Assembly: GCA_013398295.1 (NCBI GenBank)
Contig: VZSF01009115.1
Span: 62,001 to 126,000 of the forward strand
DNA: 64,000 nt
Direction of reading: 5' to 3'
Origin: Chionis minor
Lineage: Eukaryota; Chordata; Aves; Charadriiformes; Chionididae
A program made the translations under genes and the position numbers. Below the pieces are notes generated by a model. It searched no databases and was not told where the DNA came from. It saw only the letters and a program-made list of their open reading frames with translations. This document shows positions 48,424 through 61,000 of the stretch, in pieces. Position 1 is the first letter of the stretch. Each line of letters starts with the position of its first letter.

Positions 48424-49514
48424 CTTCTGGACTTGCAACCAGCCCACTTTACCTGTGATCTTTTCACTCTCTCTAAGGAATGGTGAAATTAAAGTTTGCA
48501 AGGTCTTAGGCTGAATCTTTTAAGTATTTTTCTCCACAAGATTCCTGTTTTCAACTAATGGCATTATTGTTTGTATTGCCTGGATGCGGAGAACTTTATA
48601 CAAATGAATTTTATGAATAAGGTAATTTCTGGCGAAGTCAAGATCAAGAAACACCTTTTCCTTGGAATTTAAAAATAAAGTTATGTCTGATTAAAGTGAA
48701 CTTCTGAAGACAAGAAGTAGAGTTTAACATTTACTTTGGAAATAATAAACTTTGATCTTCTGCAGAGAGTGCCATGCTCTTTTACCTAGTGCAGTCTCAT
48801 CAGCTATCCGGGACCCTTTCTCTAAACCCTCACTTGGAGCAAAGTGGTTAATTTTTATCCAGATCTGCTGGGTAACGTTACTGAAGTCTGTTCAGTAGGA
48901 AGCAGAATACCAGTTCCTTTTCTTCTGGGCCAGCCAGATGCTGCAAATCCCCTCTGAATTGAAAAGCATGCAGCAGCTGCTCCCTGAAGGACAGGGAAAA
49001 CACTAACAAATACAGACTGTCCCACTAGAATTGAGAGTCTAGAATTGAGGAGAATCTTGGTCAAGTTTAAGAAAATGCATTGTATACTCCTTTTCCAGAT
49101 CTGGACTGTAATCCATCACATGAGGAACCTTGCTGCAGAGTAACCTAAAAAACTTGATAACCTTAAAAGTAGATATTTAAAAACAAAAGAAGCATAAACA
49201 TGTAATATCATTGATCAGATAGTAAAGATTATTGTGTGGTATGTGACTGGCTTCAGAAATAAGCTACTGCAAAAAATCTCTGTGGAAGTAGATGAGCTAC
49301 TTTTGTTCTAGCCCTCAGTGTTGTTAATCTTCAAGGGGGCACATAGCATCTCCTCATGTCTCCTCAAATCCAATCAACTAGTGCTATTTAATTCAGCTAT
49401 AAAGTGGATCAGAGCAGCAAACAACAGAATAATCAAATTATAGCACTAAGAAGATGTTTGTTACCCACTGAGTGAGCAAAGCCTAGTTTCATGTCTTTTC
49501 CTTAAACATAGTAT
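48424..49514. other. Anonymous AT-rich non-coding DNA
   Basis: Nothing recognisable. Confidence 0.6.
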
Positions 49515-50012
49515 TATAGAATCACAGAATCACAGAATGACAGGATAGTTTGGGTTGAAAGGGACCTCTAAAGGTCATCTAGGGACAACTTCAACTAGAT
49601 CAGGTTGTTCAGAGCTCTATCCAACCTGACCTTGAATGTTTCCAGGGATGGCACATCTACCACCTCTCTGGGCAACCTGTGCCGGTGTTTCACCACCCTC
49701 ATCATAAAAAATTTCTTTCTTATATCTAGTCTGAATCTACCCTCTTTTAGTGAAAAGCCATTACCCATTTGTCCTATCACAACAGGCCCTACTGAACAGT
49801 CTGTCCCTATCTTTCTTATAAGCCCCTTTTAAGTGTTGAATGGCCACAATAAGGCCTCCCCAGAGCCTTCTCTTCTCCAGGCTGAACAACCCCAACTTTC
49901 CCAGCCTGTCTTCATAGGAGAGATGTTCCGTCCCTCTGATCATTTTTGTGGCCCTCCTCTGGACCTGCTCCAACAGGTCCATGTCTTTCTTGTACTGAGA
50001 GCTGGACATATT
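49515..50012 (-). mobile_element. CR1 LINE 3' fragment
   Basis: The complement of a CR1 3' end starts with tail units 'agaatcacagaatcacagaat' at about 49519. It continues through 'cttgaatgtttccagggatgg', 'ctctgggcaacctgtgccgg', 'cttctcttctccaggctgaac' and 'tggccctcctctggacctgc', and is truncated in the C-terminal reverse transcriptase region near 'cttgtactgagagctgg'. Two minus frames (49595-49780 and 49761-50021) carry the CR1 C-terminal blocks [10 protein letters not shown] and ATKMIRG, separated by a frame change. Confidence 0.95.
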
Positions 50013-53000
50013 CAGCTGCAACTGATTAAGTGTTTTTGTTAAAATCTTCCAGTCTTTGGTTAGAGCAACTGTCTCATTAAGAATGTTCTTGAGGACTTCT
50101 AGTCAGAAATTGGTGAATAATTGCACAGGTCTAAGTGGGGGCAAAATATTTTCATATAAGCTATTTGTATTATTTCCCCTTGAAAAAATGGAGAGGTCTG
50201 AACTGGACACATTTTGCTCAACCAAAAGTGAAATATTTTGATGGGTTTTGAGCCTCCTTTTTTCTTATTTAGATAACAACTTTGAGGTTTTTTTAAAAAT
50301 TAAATGTCATTAAGAAACAAAACTGATGTAGTTTTATTATCACAGTTTTCTCTTCCAGTTTTCTTGTGGGGAAAAAAAAAAGTGGTAAATTCACAAAGAG
50401 TTTAAGGTTACCTGGCCAGACATTTTGTTTGTCATCAGAAAAAAATTGCCCAGCTCTATCTTTGTATCACAGTTACTCATATTACCACCTTTGGTAAACA
50501 ATCATCTCTGATTTATTTTTCTACAAATGTGTGAAAAATTATTGCAAATGACTAAATTTTTTCTGCCTGAGCTATAGTCCTATTCTCCCTACTGCCAAAG
50601 ACATAATCATCCTATTACAGCAGGAAGTACTCTAAAGGTCAAAGCTGTATATGTAGCTTATTGTCACAGCTCTGAAAATCCTAGCATTTAATTCTCTCAA
50701 AATCAAGAGAAAAGCATGCAGTGTGAAACCATTTCTTTGGTTATAATAGTGAAGGTGTTAAAATCACATATGCTCAGTTTGTTTCTGATGCCTTGTCAGA
50801 TGATGTCCTTTACAATGTCTCCGGGGATAGAGTGTTTCTCCTAAGCTTTTCTTTCATGGTTGTCAGTTTGAGAAATGTTATTCATGTGAGTAAGTGCTGC
50901 ATCTGCTGCCTGTATGAATTTGGGATATTCCCTGTTGATAAAGAATTTTTGTCTAATTAGCCATTTAATTGAAAGCTGAAATCAACAGGCTCATTTCATA
51001 TTCTGATTTGCTGAAACTAATATAGGGTGAATAGTTCTTGTTTTTCCTTTAAGATAAAAGGCCCAGCCAGGGAACTGCTAATGACACTGGAAGTCTGGAA
51101 CGACAAAAAAAACTTTGTTGGAAGGAAACTGTCTTCATGGGCAGCTCACTAAATAATAGTGACATGTTCTCGACAACTTTTAATTCCTTTCTCTCTCAGA
51201 TGCTTATCTGTAATCCTCAGGATAAAGGAGCATGTGTGCACAGTTCTTGAGCCAAGGTGGGTACTACTGTTTGAGGACTAAAATTGCAGAGAACTTTGGG
51301 AGCTAAACATCAGGTATTGCAGTTGTGTGCCTCTGTCGTAGAGTGCAGGTCCCTGTGTTAAATTCTTGTAGTCTGCTTACAGCAAATGGGGAGAAATAAT
51401 TATCTGCCACTGGGTCTAAAAGAACAACTGTGTTGATTAGGGAGCTGCCTGACATCAGTTCATCTATAGATAACATGCAGTGTAGCCCAAGTCTACCTGA
51501 AATCACACTCTCCTCTGATGCACCTGATTTAGTGGAAGAGACACCTTCTTTCCTTCAAGTTCAGCTGTACATCTCTGCTGAAGGTAGCTTTCTGGAGCTT
51601 TAAAAGCAATAAACAGATATCCATCTTTTAAACTGTAACAGGCTGGTGATTAAGGCTTAGATTTAGGAAATGGAAGATGATTTCCTACTGATTTTCTAAT
51701 CAGAAACTTACTGTGGATAGAGGCCTCTTTCTCCTTCTTCTCTAGAGGGAGCCAGGACAGAAGCAGAAATACCGGATACGTTGGGCCCAGAGGAATTATG
51801 TGGAAAGGATGACAGTTCTAAAGACTAGTTTTAGGCCATTTATGTGCATTATGCAGATTTAGACCTATATATCTCATTAGTAATAAACCAAAATATGGAA
51901 TTAGTACTGAGAACTCCTTCGTCACAAGTGTATTCTCCAATGTCCGAGCAACAGCTGGTCTTTTGCAGTTCTTTTGACCCAATGACTCTTGCCCACATTT
52001 CTGCACAGTGGCATAGACTTGGAAAATATGGTATCTAGAAATTTAACAGACAGCTGTGTTGAAAATTGGAATTCTGTCCACCCGAGGCCAACTTTCAGTG
52101 TGCAAGTTCTCTGTTTTACCAGATATCTGGACGTCTGCCTGGACAACGCAGAGCTCAGAGCATAAATTAGAAATCCTACACTGCCCATATTGTGCTCATC
52201 TTCATACAAGGACTTGGAACTTTCCACTGCAAAATCCTGTTTCAGATGATCTAAAAGAAAAAAAATCATAGGCAATATGCTTACATTTAGCCTAGCTTGT
52301 AAAAACAATTATAAAAGCTGTCTATACAAAGCAGTGCAAAGTTCTTGATTTTTACATAGATTACGTTCATAAGGGGTTCTTACACCCTCATTGAAATAAA
52401 ACCAAGATGATGAGAGCTGATGTGTTTCTAATTGTGAATCTTTTCTTGTGAGAAAAACTTGAAATACATTTAAGTCAATAAGAAAATTGGTTACGAAGAG
52501 TCCTTCAAAACCACTAGATTTTAGTGGTTCACTGTTGGTGTATTGTGTTAATACTATTTTATTACCTTTCATCTAGAGGGAAAATACATACTGTGTTGTA
52601 AGGTAGGAGTTCCTGCAGGTTATTGTCCTATTCTGCCTTACTATAGCAAGGATACTTTGATACGGATCTTTGATTTCCATTGGTTTCAGAATTTGATTTC
52701 TGAATACTTACATGAAACAGGAACGTTTATTTTAAATGTCTCTGAGCTGTTCTGGCATCTTTTTGTTCAGAGGCTGGTATGGTGCTTTTTAGTGCACTCT
52801 CTGAACTCTTCAGTAACTATAAAAAGGAGAGCTGGATTTCTTTCCTGTAGGGTCCATGGTGAAAAAGGAGCTGTACCATTCTTACCAGTCAAAATGGCAA
52901 ATAAATTTAGCCATTGCTGAGTGGTTTGAGGATGGTTTGTAGGAGGATATAAACTGAATTCTTTCCTCTTATTTTCTAGTGAAGAACGCTGATATGCAGC

Positions 53001-53399
53001 TATTTGAATTGTAGCTCACAGATCCACTACTGTAAAGCCATTATTTTTACTTAAAATGTACGTCCCCTGTTCTAGAGAGGTATGTGGACTGTAAAGTCAT
53101 AGTCTGCGATAGACATGCTTAAACTTTGAAGTTGGGAATAGGATTAGTCCTCAGCTATCCTACTGACTGATTTTGCTGACTGATTGCACTGACTGCTAAA
53201 AATTGTAAGCTGAGAAGTTTTTTCCCCAAATATGATGTAGAGATCATACCTAACTTGAGACCTTAGCTAACTCAAGATGGTGTATTCCTCACTGGGGCAT
53301 GTGCTGGGGCCTTTCATAGACCTTTCCTCAATTTTTTAAGCTGATTTTTTCAATAGCTTAAAAGTAAATTAGAAGCTGAGTACATGACAGAAGAAATAA
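50013..53399. other. Anonymous AT-rich non-coding DNA
   Basis: No supported gene. A minus frame of 128 codons at 51922-52308 overlaps shorter frames on the opposite strand and has no known domain. Confidence 0.55.
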
Positions 53400-53420
53400 T
53401 AATAAAAAAAAAAAAAAAGG
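53400..53420. repeat. A-rich tract
   Basis: AATAAT followed by a run of about 16 A. There is no adjoining LINE or retrocopy that I can recognise. Confidence 0.85.
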
Positions 53421-56400
53421 AGCAAAAATATTTTTATTCAGAACACAGACACAGATACTCATAAGTCCAGGTCCCCACAAAAAGCCTCTCTCTGAAATAC
53501 AGATGTGTGCTCCTGTGCATGAAATAAAATTGATACAACTGTGGTATGGAAGAGACTAAAAGAGTTTCTACAGTTCATTTCCAGGGGAAATGTAAAAGAA
53601 GAAAAGCTTTCATGCAGAAAAAGGCTCACATTCCAGAGAGAGTACTTCAGTTGCTGCTTTGTACTTGGTAGGGTACAGAAATAACCAAGCAAATGGGTGC
53701 TTTTAAAGAGCAGATGGATGAGGGTCAGAACTGAATCTGTAAAGATGATAAACTAGAAAAGCAAAGAAAGCCTGGTTAAGCAGTGCACTTAAACTTCTAA
53801 GCACACATGTAGATGTGGGGTTGGACATTTAAAATTGCCATGATAGAACGTACAGCATTAATTACCATTTTCTATCTCACCGTCCAGCAAGAAAGGACTG
53901 TCCTAAAAATTCATTAGAGTGATTTTGATGTATTATGTATAGCTGTGTTGGATTTAGTGAACTGCTCAGATTAATTAAAGAGAAGGCTATAAGCAAGCTA
54001 TAAGATTAGGATTCCCCTTGCAAGAGCTGTACCAGAAATGAAAGACTTTTTAACAATTTGGAATAACAACTAATCAGTTGTTTTGTCCTTTCACTAACTC
54101 AGATATAGTCTTCATCTCACTGGAAAGAGCAATTGCTTAGACTTTCCCATAAAAGACAAATATATCAGGATTGAATTTGGGCAGTGTAATTAAAAAAAAA
54201 AAAGAAAGTAATTCACTTTAAAAGAAATCTTTGTCTAAACAAGAGTGAAAAGTATACTTCTCCTCATCAAAAATCCTGATAATATGCATATGATAAAATA
54301 TTAAGTGATTGCATTGCATTTAACCTAATATTGGGAAAGGTTACAGAGACCATTGAAAACTACTTGCCCAAATGGATGCTGTGGAAAATAATAGATAACT
54401 GGAGAGATCAAGGCTGAGTTTAATTAATCTGAAAGTAGAACAAAAATTGGAGCACTATTTTTATTCATTAAAAGTAACACTGTAAACACACTAAGATGCG
54501 CCTATAGACATTTTGAGTGAAGGTAAATTGACTTTGTTATGGCAACTAATAGTGTTTACCTTTTCTTTTAGAAGTTCATTTGTTAATTCAATGATTAATG
54601 ACTTGGATGGCAATGTTCATACTGTTTAATGTACTTCAGGGTCTGGATGTCTTGTCTATGTGTATATGTCTAATCGGAGAATTTACCAAAAGCTCCCCTT
54701 TGACACAAAAGACAATAGTAAAATAAAAAAGAAACATGCATTAACTAATAAGCATGAGTTAACTAACAGACTTCAGAGAAAAAAAACTAATGTAGAGGAA
54801 CTGGTACAAGCTCAACTCCAGTGTCAGGCAATGAGGAAGGGCTCTGACACTTAGGCAATGTGTATACTAATGAAACCAGAGGGACAACGTCATTCTCTGC
54901 GTCTCATGACAAGTGGGATCACACAGTTTGTGTCCATGCAGCCAAGTTCTTTCTGCCTCCAGAATACGATGGCTAGTCCTTGGTGTCTCCTGTGAATCGT
55001 TTCTGGCTTTTACAAACTCCTAAGCTAACCCAGCTGCTGTCTGGGACAGTGCCAAGGGGACAGAACAAAAATACGCCAGGGATGGTGCTGTTGGTGTGGA
55101 TGACTCTGTGCTTATGTGAGAACTTGTGCCCTGGTCCTTTTGGTAGATCAATACAAATAAAAATTTAATGTCTGGAAAGCCCAAGTATCCACACAGACCA
55201 TATTCAAAAAAGGATAACTACTGAGAAAAGCTGAGCCAAAGAAGCAAGCTGACTCCAAACCAGCAATAGCAATATTTCAGGGGTTGCTTCTGCACACATG
55301 TGAACCAGAGCTCTTATTAGACATAAGCTATAAAGAAAGTTAGGCAAAAAGAGTAAATTAGTTCATAAAAAAATGAATTAAAAAACAGCAACACAAAAGA
55401 GAAAAAATCAAACAACGCGAGAGTAGGAATTTGTAATGTAAAATTCCTCCAGATTTCTGGCTTGGATACCATCCTAGTTCCCGTATGATGCAAGAATATT
55501 CTGTTGCCTTCCTAGGATATGATTTAACAACAGAATAACAGGAATCCTGCAGTTAAGGCTTCAGGTTAAGAGACATTGTCCGAAATCTGTGCTGGATGGC
55601 TGGTGTAAGGCTTGGTAGTATTACGCTGAGTCTTTCTCCTTGCAAAACAGGAGTTTTTGCTTCCTGTAAGCATAGAACAAAAGCCCTACCAGAATAAGGA
55701 ATCCCAGTGCTCTTTCACGGAAGCTGTGAGCTCCAAGGAACATGATTAAGAAAATGGAATATTACTGAATGAACATTATACTTTTTTTGAGAACTACAGA
55801 TGCACACATCTATACAACAGGAAAATATTATTCTTATATTTTTCACATGCAAAATCTACATCACATTTGCTAAGGTTAGATGAGTAATGTTTCCAACCTA
55901 ATTAACTAACTAACCCATATATTAAGTTAGCTCCCTCTGAGATTAACATGAAAATCTGCAGACTGTTGCCTATTACAATTATAGAAAGGAACACAGGATA
56001 TGATTCGTAGACATGAATGCATTATTGTCAGTCGCTCAAAATCATGCATAAAAAAATGTGTGAAAAAGTGAAAATTACAAACTGAATTATTTCTAGAACT
56101 TAATTTTTCATCAACGATGAAAAAAACCACTGCCTCTTTTAGGCTTTTTTATTCAACTTTGGATGTGTTCGGAGTAATCCATTGATTATTATACTGTTAT
56201 ATATGAAAATTGTTTTCTCTGGTATTGATTGTAAGACTTTTTATTTCTTTTTTTTTCCCCCCGGCAACATTTCTGTCAAGTTGCTATGGCAGATCCAAGG
56301 GAATAATAGCAAAAGAGAAAGTTCACCTGAAGGTCATCTGTGAACATATATTCTCTTTCAGTGATGCTTTATTGCAAGTCTTCCAGTTTGACACCATTTG

Positions 56401-57589
56401 ACCACCATTAACCCCAGATCTGTGCACTGACAAATCAATTGACAGGACAAATATGAGCCAATCTACACATGGTTACACAATCACAGTTCAAACGTGCATT
56501 AAAGGACTAGCAAGATGCCTCAGTAATGCCTCAATCATGCTCCCATGTATAGCAGACCGCATATGTCCACCCAGTCACTTTCTGATCTGGGGACTGAGGA
56601 ACACCAGCTGCTTTGTACTTTGGGATGTTTTGGGCAGCTGTCTGAAGGCATAAGTGGTGTGTAGGGGTGGACAATCTGCTTCCCAAACCAGCTACCACCC
56701 AGGAACCAGACACATTAATTATTTGAGGTCAGACAAAGGCAGGCTGCCTTCTGCATTTCAGCACAGAGGGAGTGATGTGTTCTTTTCATCTCCCACTTGA
56801 GCAAGTACAGCATCAGCAGCCTGGATCCACATCTGCTGTGATTGCGCTGTAATGTCACAGCTGCACCCCAACTCATGGCACAACTCACTCACCTGCTCTT
56901 CAAAGACCACAGACAATGGCAGACTGCAGAGGTGGAGGTCAACTTAGTATGGGCTGAATGGTTCACATTGCTAGGAAATCCTGTGTTGCCCCCCCTGAAC
57001 AGCAACCTATTTCATGTAATATCTATGTTCATGAGGAAACTGCTGATTATACTAGAAGTTTGGGATTGGGGTGCCTGCTGTAAGGGGACATTCAGGCTGG
57101 GAAGAAGCTAATGGTTATTGGCAGAAGTGTGAACTCACCCCTAATTTGGTATGGTGGACAGTGAACATGAGGATGCCAAGCAGCTTGAGCAAGAAGGTTG
57201 TGCTAGGCATGAGGTAGATCGCATCCCTGACTCCTGTCACAACCATCAATCTTCTTTTGGTTAGAAAGATTTGTGAAGTAACATCTAGCCAGGTGATGAA
57301 CACATGAAGTGTTATATTGTGCTTTGCTCATGTGATGCCGCTGTTATGTAGACACTGTTGATGGGATGCATTTTTTTATCAGCTGCCTCCTACATCCAAA
57401 CCCACTTTCTAATCAGTAAGAAGGCAAGTTGCGCTGCAGGGCTGCAAACCATGGTAGATAACCAGGGCCACTGAATTTAGAAAGTGTTGAATTGGTCTTG
57501 ACTGGCATTCCCCACCCTCAAACATGTCTGATAAGATCTGTCTGCAAAGCACTAGTGTTTGTATAGAGAAGGCTCATCACAGGTGTGAG
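53421..57589. other. Anonymous non-coding DNA
   Basis: No supported gene. The part from about 56450 to 57350 is more GC-balanced and less repetitive than its surroundings, with short frames on both strands (for example 56842-57111 plus, 89 codons) but no domain I can name. It could be an old transposon or retrocopy body. Confidence 0.5.
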
Positions 57590-58063
57590 AACAAGTCTTA
57601 TGAGGAGCAGCTGAGGGAATTGGTATTGTTTAGCCTGGAGAAAAGGACACTGAAAGGAGACCTTATGACTCTACAACTACCTTAAAGGAGGTTGTAGTGA
57701 GGTGGGGCTTGTCTCTTTTCCCAAGTGATAAGAGATAGGACAAGAGGAAACAGCCTCAGTTACACCAAGGGAGGTTTAGATTGGATATTACAAAAAACTC
57801 ATAGGTTGAATCAAAACTATTAGATTGTATCAAAACTATTAGATTGGATCTTAGGAAAAACTTCTACACCAAAAGGGTTGTCAAACATTGGAACAGGCTT
57901 CCCAGGACAATGGTGGAATCGCCATCCCTGGAGGTATTTAAAAGACGGGTAGACGTGGTGCTGAGGGACATGGTTTAGTGGTGATTTTGGCAGTGTTAGA
58001 CTTATGGTTGGACTCGATGATCTTAAAGGTCTCTTCCAACCTAAGTGATTCTGTGATTCTGTG
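57590..58063 (+). mobile_element. CR1 LINE 3' fragment with a small internal insertion
   Basis: Sense CR1: 'cttatgaggagcagctgagg', 'tttagcctggagaaaagg', 'ctacaactaccttaaaggagg', 'ctcgatgatcttaaaggtc' and a GATTCTGTGATTCTGTG tail ending at 58063. At 57801-57848 the normal path from 'ttggatatta' to 'ggaaaaacttc' is interrupted by a duplicated 19-bp phrase. It is the same subfamily as the 48.1 kb copy. Confidence 0.94.
57811..57848 (+). repeat. Two tandem copies of a 19-bp phrase inside a CR1
   Basis: TCAAAACTATTAGATTG plus two bases occurs at 57811-57829 and 57830-57848, differing only in the final two positions. The second copy rejoins the CR1 sequence, so it looks like local slippage or repair after the CR1 inserted. 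Confidence 0.9.
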
Positions 58064-61000
58064 AAAAACAGAGGGTTCCTTTGTTGCTCTAAAAGCATAT
58101 ATAATGTAAAAATTAGTTTTGGGTTGGTTTGTTTGGGTTTTTTTTTCCACTGAACTAGTTCATAAATCAATGAAATTTTTCTCAGCGAACTCCGTGGTAA
58201 AGTCATATTGACATTGCTTTGTAACTATGCAAAGTCATTCAAAATTTCATGGCAAGACTGAGATTTTCTACTCTTTTTGTATCCCTTGCACGTGAATGAC
58301 AGTCTATGAATGAAGTCAGGTCTTCATGACAGACACCAAATACACAAGTAGTTACTAGAAGATTGGAAAGCTAATTTCTTGACAGTTTTGGAGGTCACCT
58401 AGTTAGGCAACCACAGGCTGTAGGTGACTAGAAATAGCGGATCTTTGTCTTGATTTGATATCTTGAAAAATATTGAGCTAATTTCATTACAGAGAATGGA
58501 GTTAAGGTGGGAGCACATAGAAAATGTCCTGTCTGATTTTCTTTTTGTATTTTTAAATTTCTGGTTACTAGAACTGCTTGGGATCAAGGAAAGAGAGTAA
58601 CTTTTCTTAAATTTCCTCCATAAACTGAGACTTGATACAGGAAACTCACCTACAGGTTCATATGGCACAGAGCATTATTCTGCAGCAAAATCAGAGTTCT
58701 AAGCTGCTTTTATTAACACATTTTAGGAAGTTAATGTCACTATCACTAAGTTGGTGCTTGTTCCACTGCTGCAACTCCACCCTAAGGAACATGAATGCCC
58801 TCTAAAAGCCTTGATCACTGCCAGATGCTGTCTAAAAATAACTGATACTGATCAGGTAGTGGCTTGTCCCATCACACAACATTTTTCCAAGGGTGTTCTG
58901 TGAGATCAAGCTGAATAATTCCTCTACCAAAGATGCCCGAAGAGCAGATACTGCATTTGGGAGCTGATTATCTATTTTCAGAATTTGATCCTTTCTATTT
59001 ACATTCCAAGGTGGGATTAAGGTGGGAATCTGGAGAGTGAAAGTATTGTTCCTCTGTTTTAAAGGTAACTAGTTATTTCTGTTTCAGATCAAATCCAGAG
59101 CATAACAATAAAGAAGAACTAGTTTTCCTGCAACAAAATGAGTTGACTTAGGCGTCTTCAGGTAGTACATTGATGCTTTTTTTTTCTAAACTGAGACACA
59201 TATTTTAGGAAGTATTTAGTATTTCAACCCTTCTCAAGTATGCAGGTAATGCACCGTGAGTCTGAGCCTTCCAATCGGTAACAAAACTGCCATTTCTTTC
59301 TGAGTTTATTAGTTCAGTTTTCATCTGGTGATCCAGAATGAAGAGCAAACACACATATGCACAGAAAATCCTAAACTGAGTATTGTTTATAGTTCCACTA
59401 TCTACAGACAACTATAATTAAGCTTTGAGGTACTTACTCTGAACTCAGGTGTTTAAACTGTGACAGGGGTTCTACAAGACTAATTTTCAAAAAGTAAATC
59501 TTTTAAAAATGCCTACTGAAATTAATAGAGCTAGCTATCAATTTTCATCACGTAGGTCTTTATATAATTTTTTGAGAGGTGCTTCTCAAACTACAGAGAG
59601 CTGTTCATCCTGACCTGAGATTTTCTCTCTTTTTTTTGAATATTGAAAGAACGTAAAAAATTAACTCAGACTATTTCTAACCCTCAACCAGCTGAAAGCA
59701 AATGAATCCTATCCATCACACCGGAAGATTCTGAGAGCTCACACATGTGCTTTGGATTTGAAAAGGGCGAATTGTGCTTGTATTTTCAGACACGTTCCTT
59801 AACATTTACAGGGCTGATAGGTGTGAATTTATAGATAAGCACGTAGCATTACTCTCTGCACTGTTTTCTGTAAGAGTACTTTTTGTATTTTAAGTGCATC
59901 AGAAGTAATGAAAATAAATGAAAAAAGAGATAAACCAATAATAATTAAACTATAAATAGCAGTCCATAGAAAAGAGCATCAACCCAGTTCAGAATGCAAA
60001 TGTTACAGGGACAAATTGGGATATTCAGTCAACTGGCTTTAATAATTTTCCTGTGTCCTTCGTGCTGGGACTCCTTCTCAGTCCACATGCAAGGAGGCTA
60101 GATTGCTGATGGTACCATTTAAAAATTTCATCGTTAGCATTCCTGAAGAGTTCATTTTGATTCACTGGAATAAGTATGATAATTTATGAGCAATACAGAA
60201 TACAGTCTCTGAAAATTTAAAGATCTTTCCATTTACTTTTGGCATAGGTAAAGTACTATCAGTTTATACAAAGGAATTTCCCAGCTAAAAAGAACACTGC
60301 TCCTGGGTGCAGTCTGACTTGAGCACTGTGGAAATGTGCACTGCATTCCCACACATGCTTTCTTAGGGCAGTGTAAAACAATTGTTTCTGACTAGCAAAG
60401 AATACTCTGGATAAATAGTACCTGACAACAACAATTTTTACAAAAAGGACAGTAATGCAGAATCAGGACAAGTAATGGGCTTGGTCTTTTTTCTATATGG
60501 ATAGGGAGAATAAAATTAAGAATTAGGAAAATATCCCCTAAGAAAGATTCTACCACTACTTATCCGCACCCCCTTCTCTGCTCTTCCTCTCCTTATACTT
60601 GTCCCTGTCTCTTTCCCATTCACCCATACATGGCTACCTCCCTGTGCCACTTACTGGTGGCTGGATAGAATGTAAAACCATGATTCGTTTGGTCCCAAAT
60701 ACTAAAAATAACATTTTTTTATCTTTCAAGCCTTTCAGGTCTCTCAATGTATATTTTATGACTGTTGTTGAGAGTCTCCATCTTCAAGGGCAACATCCAA
60801 AGGCTTCTAATCAAACATTCATGCCACCAAATGTTCTATTTTATATAGCAATTTTTATGTTCTGAAAATAAAATTGGTAAGATCCTTTAAGAAATTGAAG
60901 GTTTTTAACTTTCTGAGGGGAGAAATTATCATAAATGGTGAAAATTAACAGATTTTAGTTTCTTGCAATTCAGTGGGTGGCAGCACTGGACAAACCAGTA

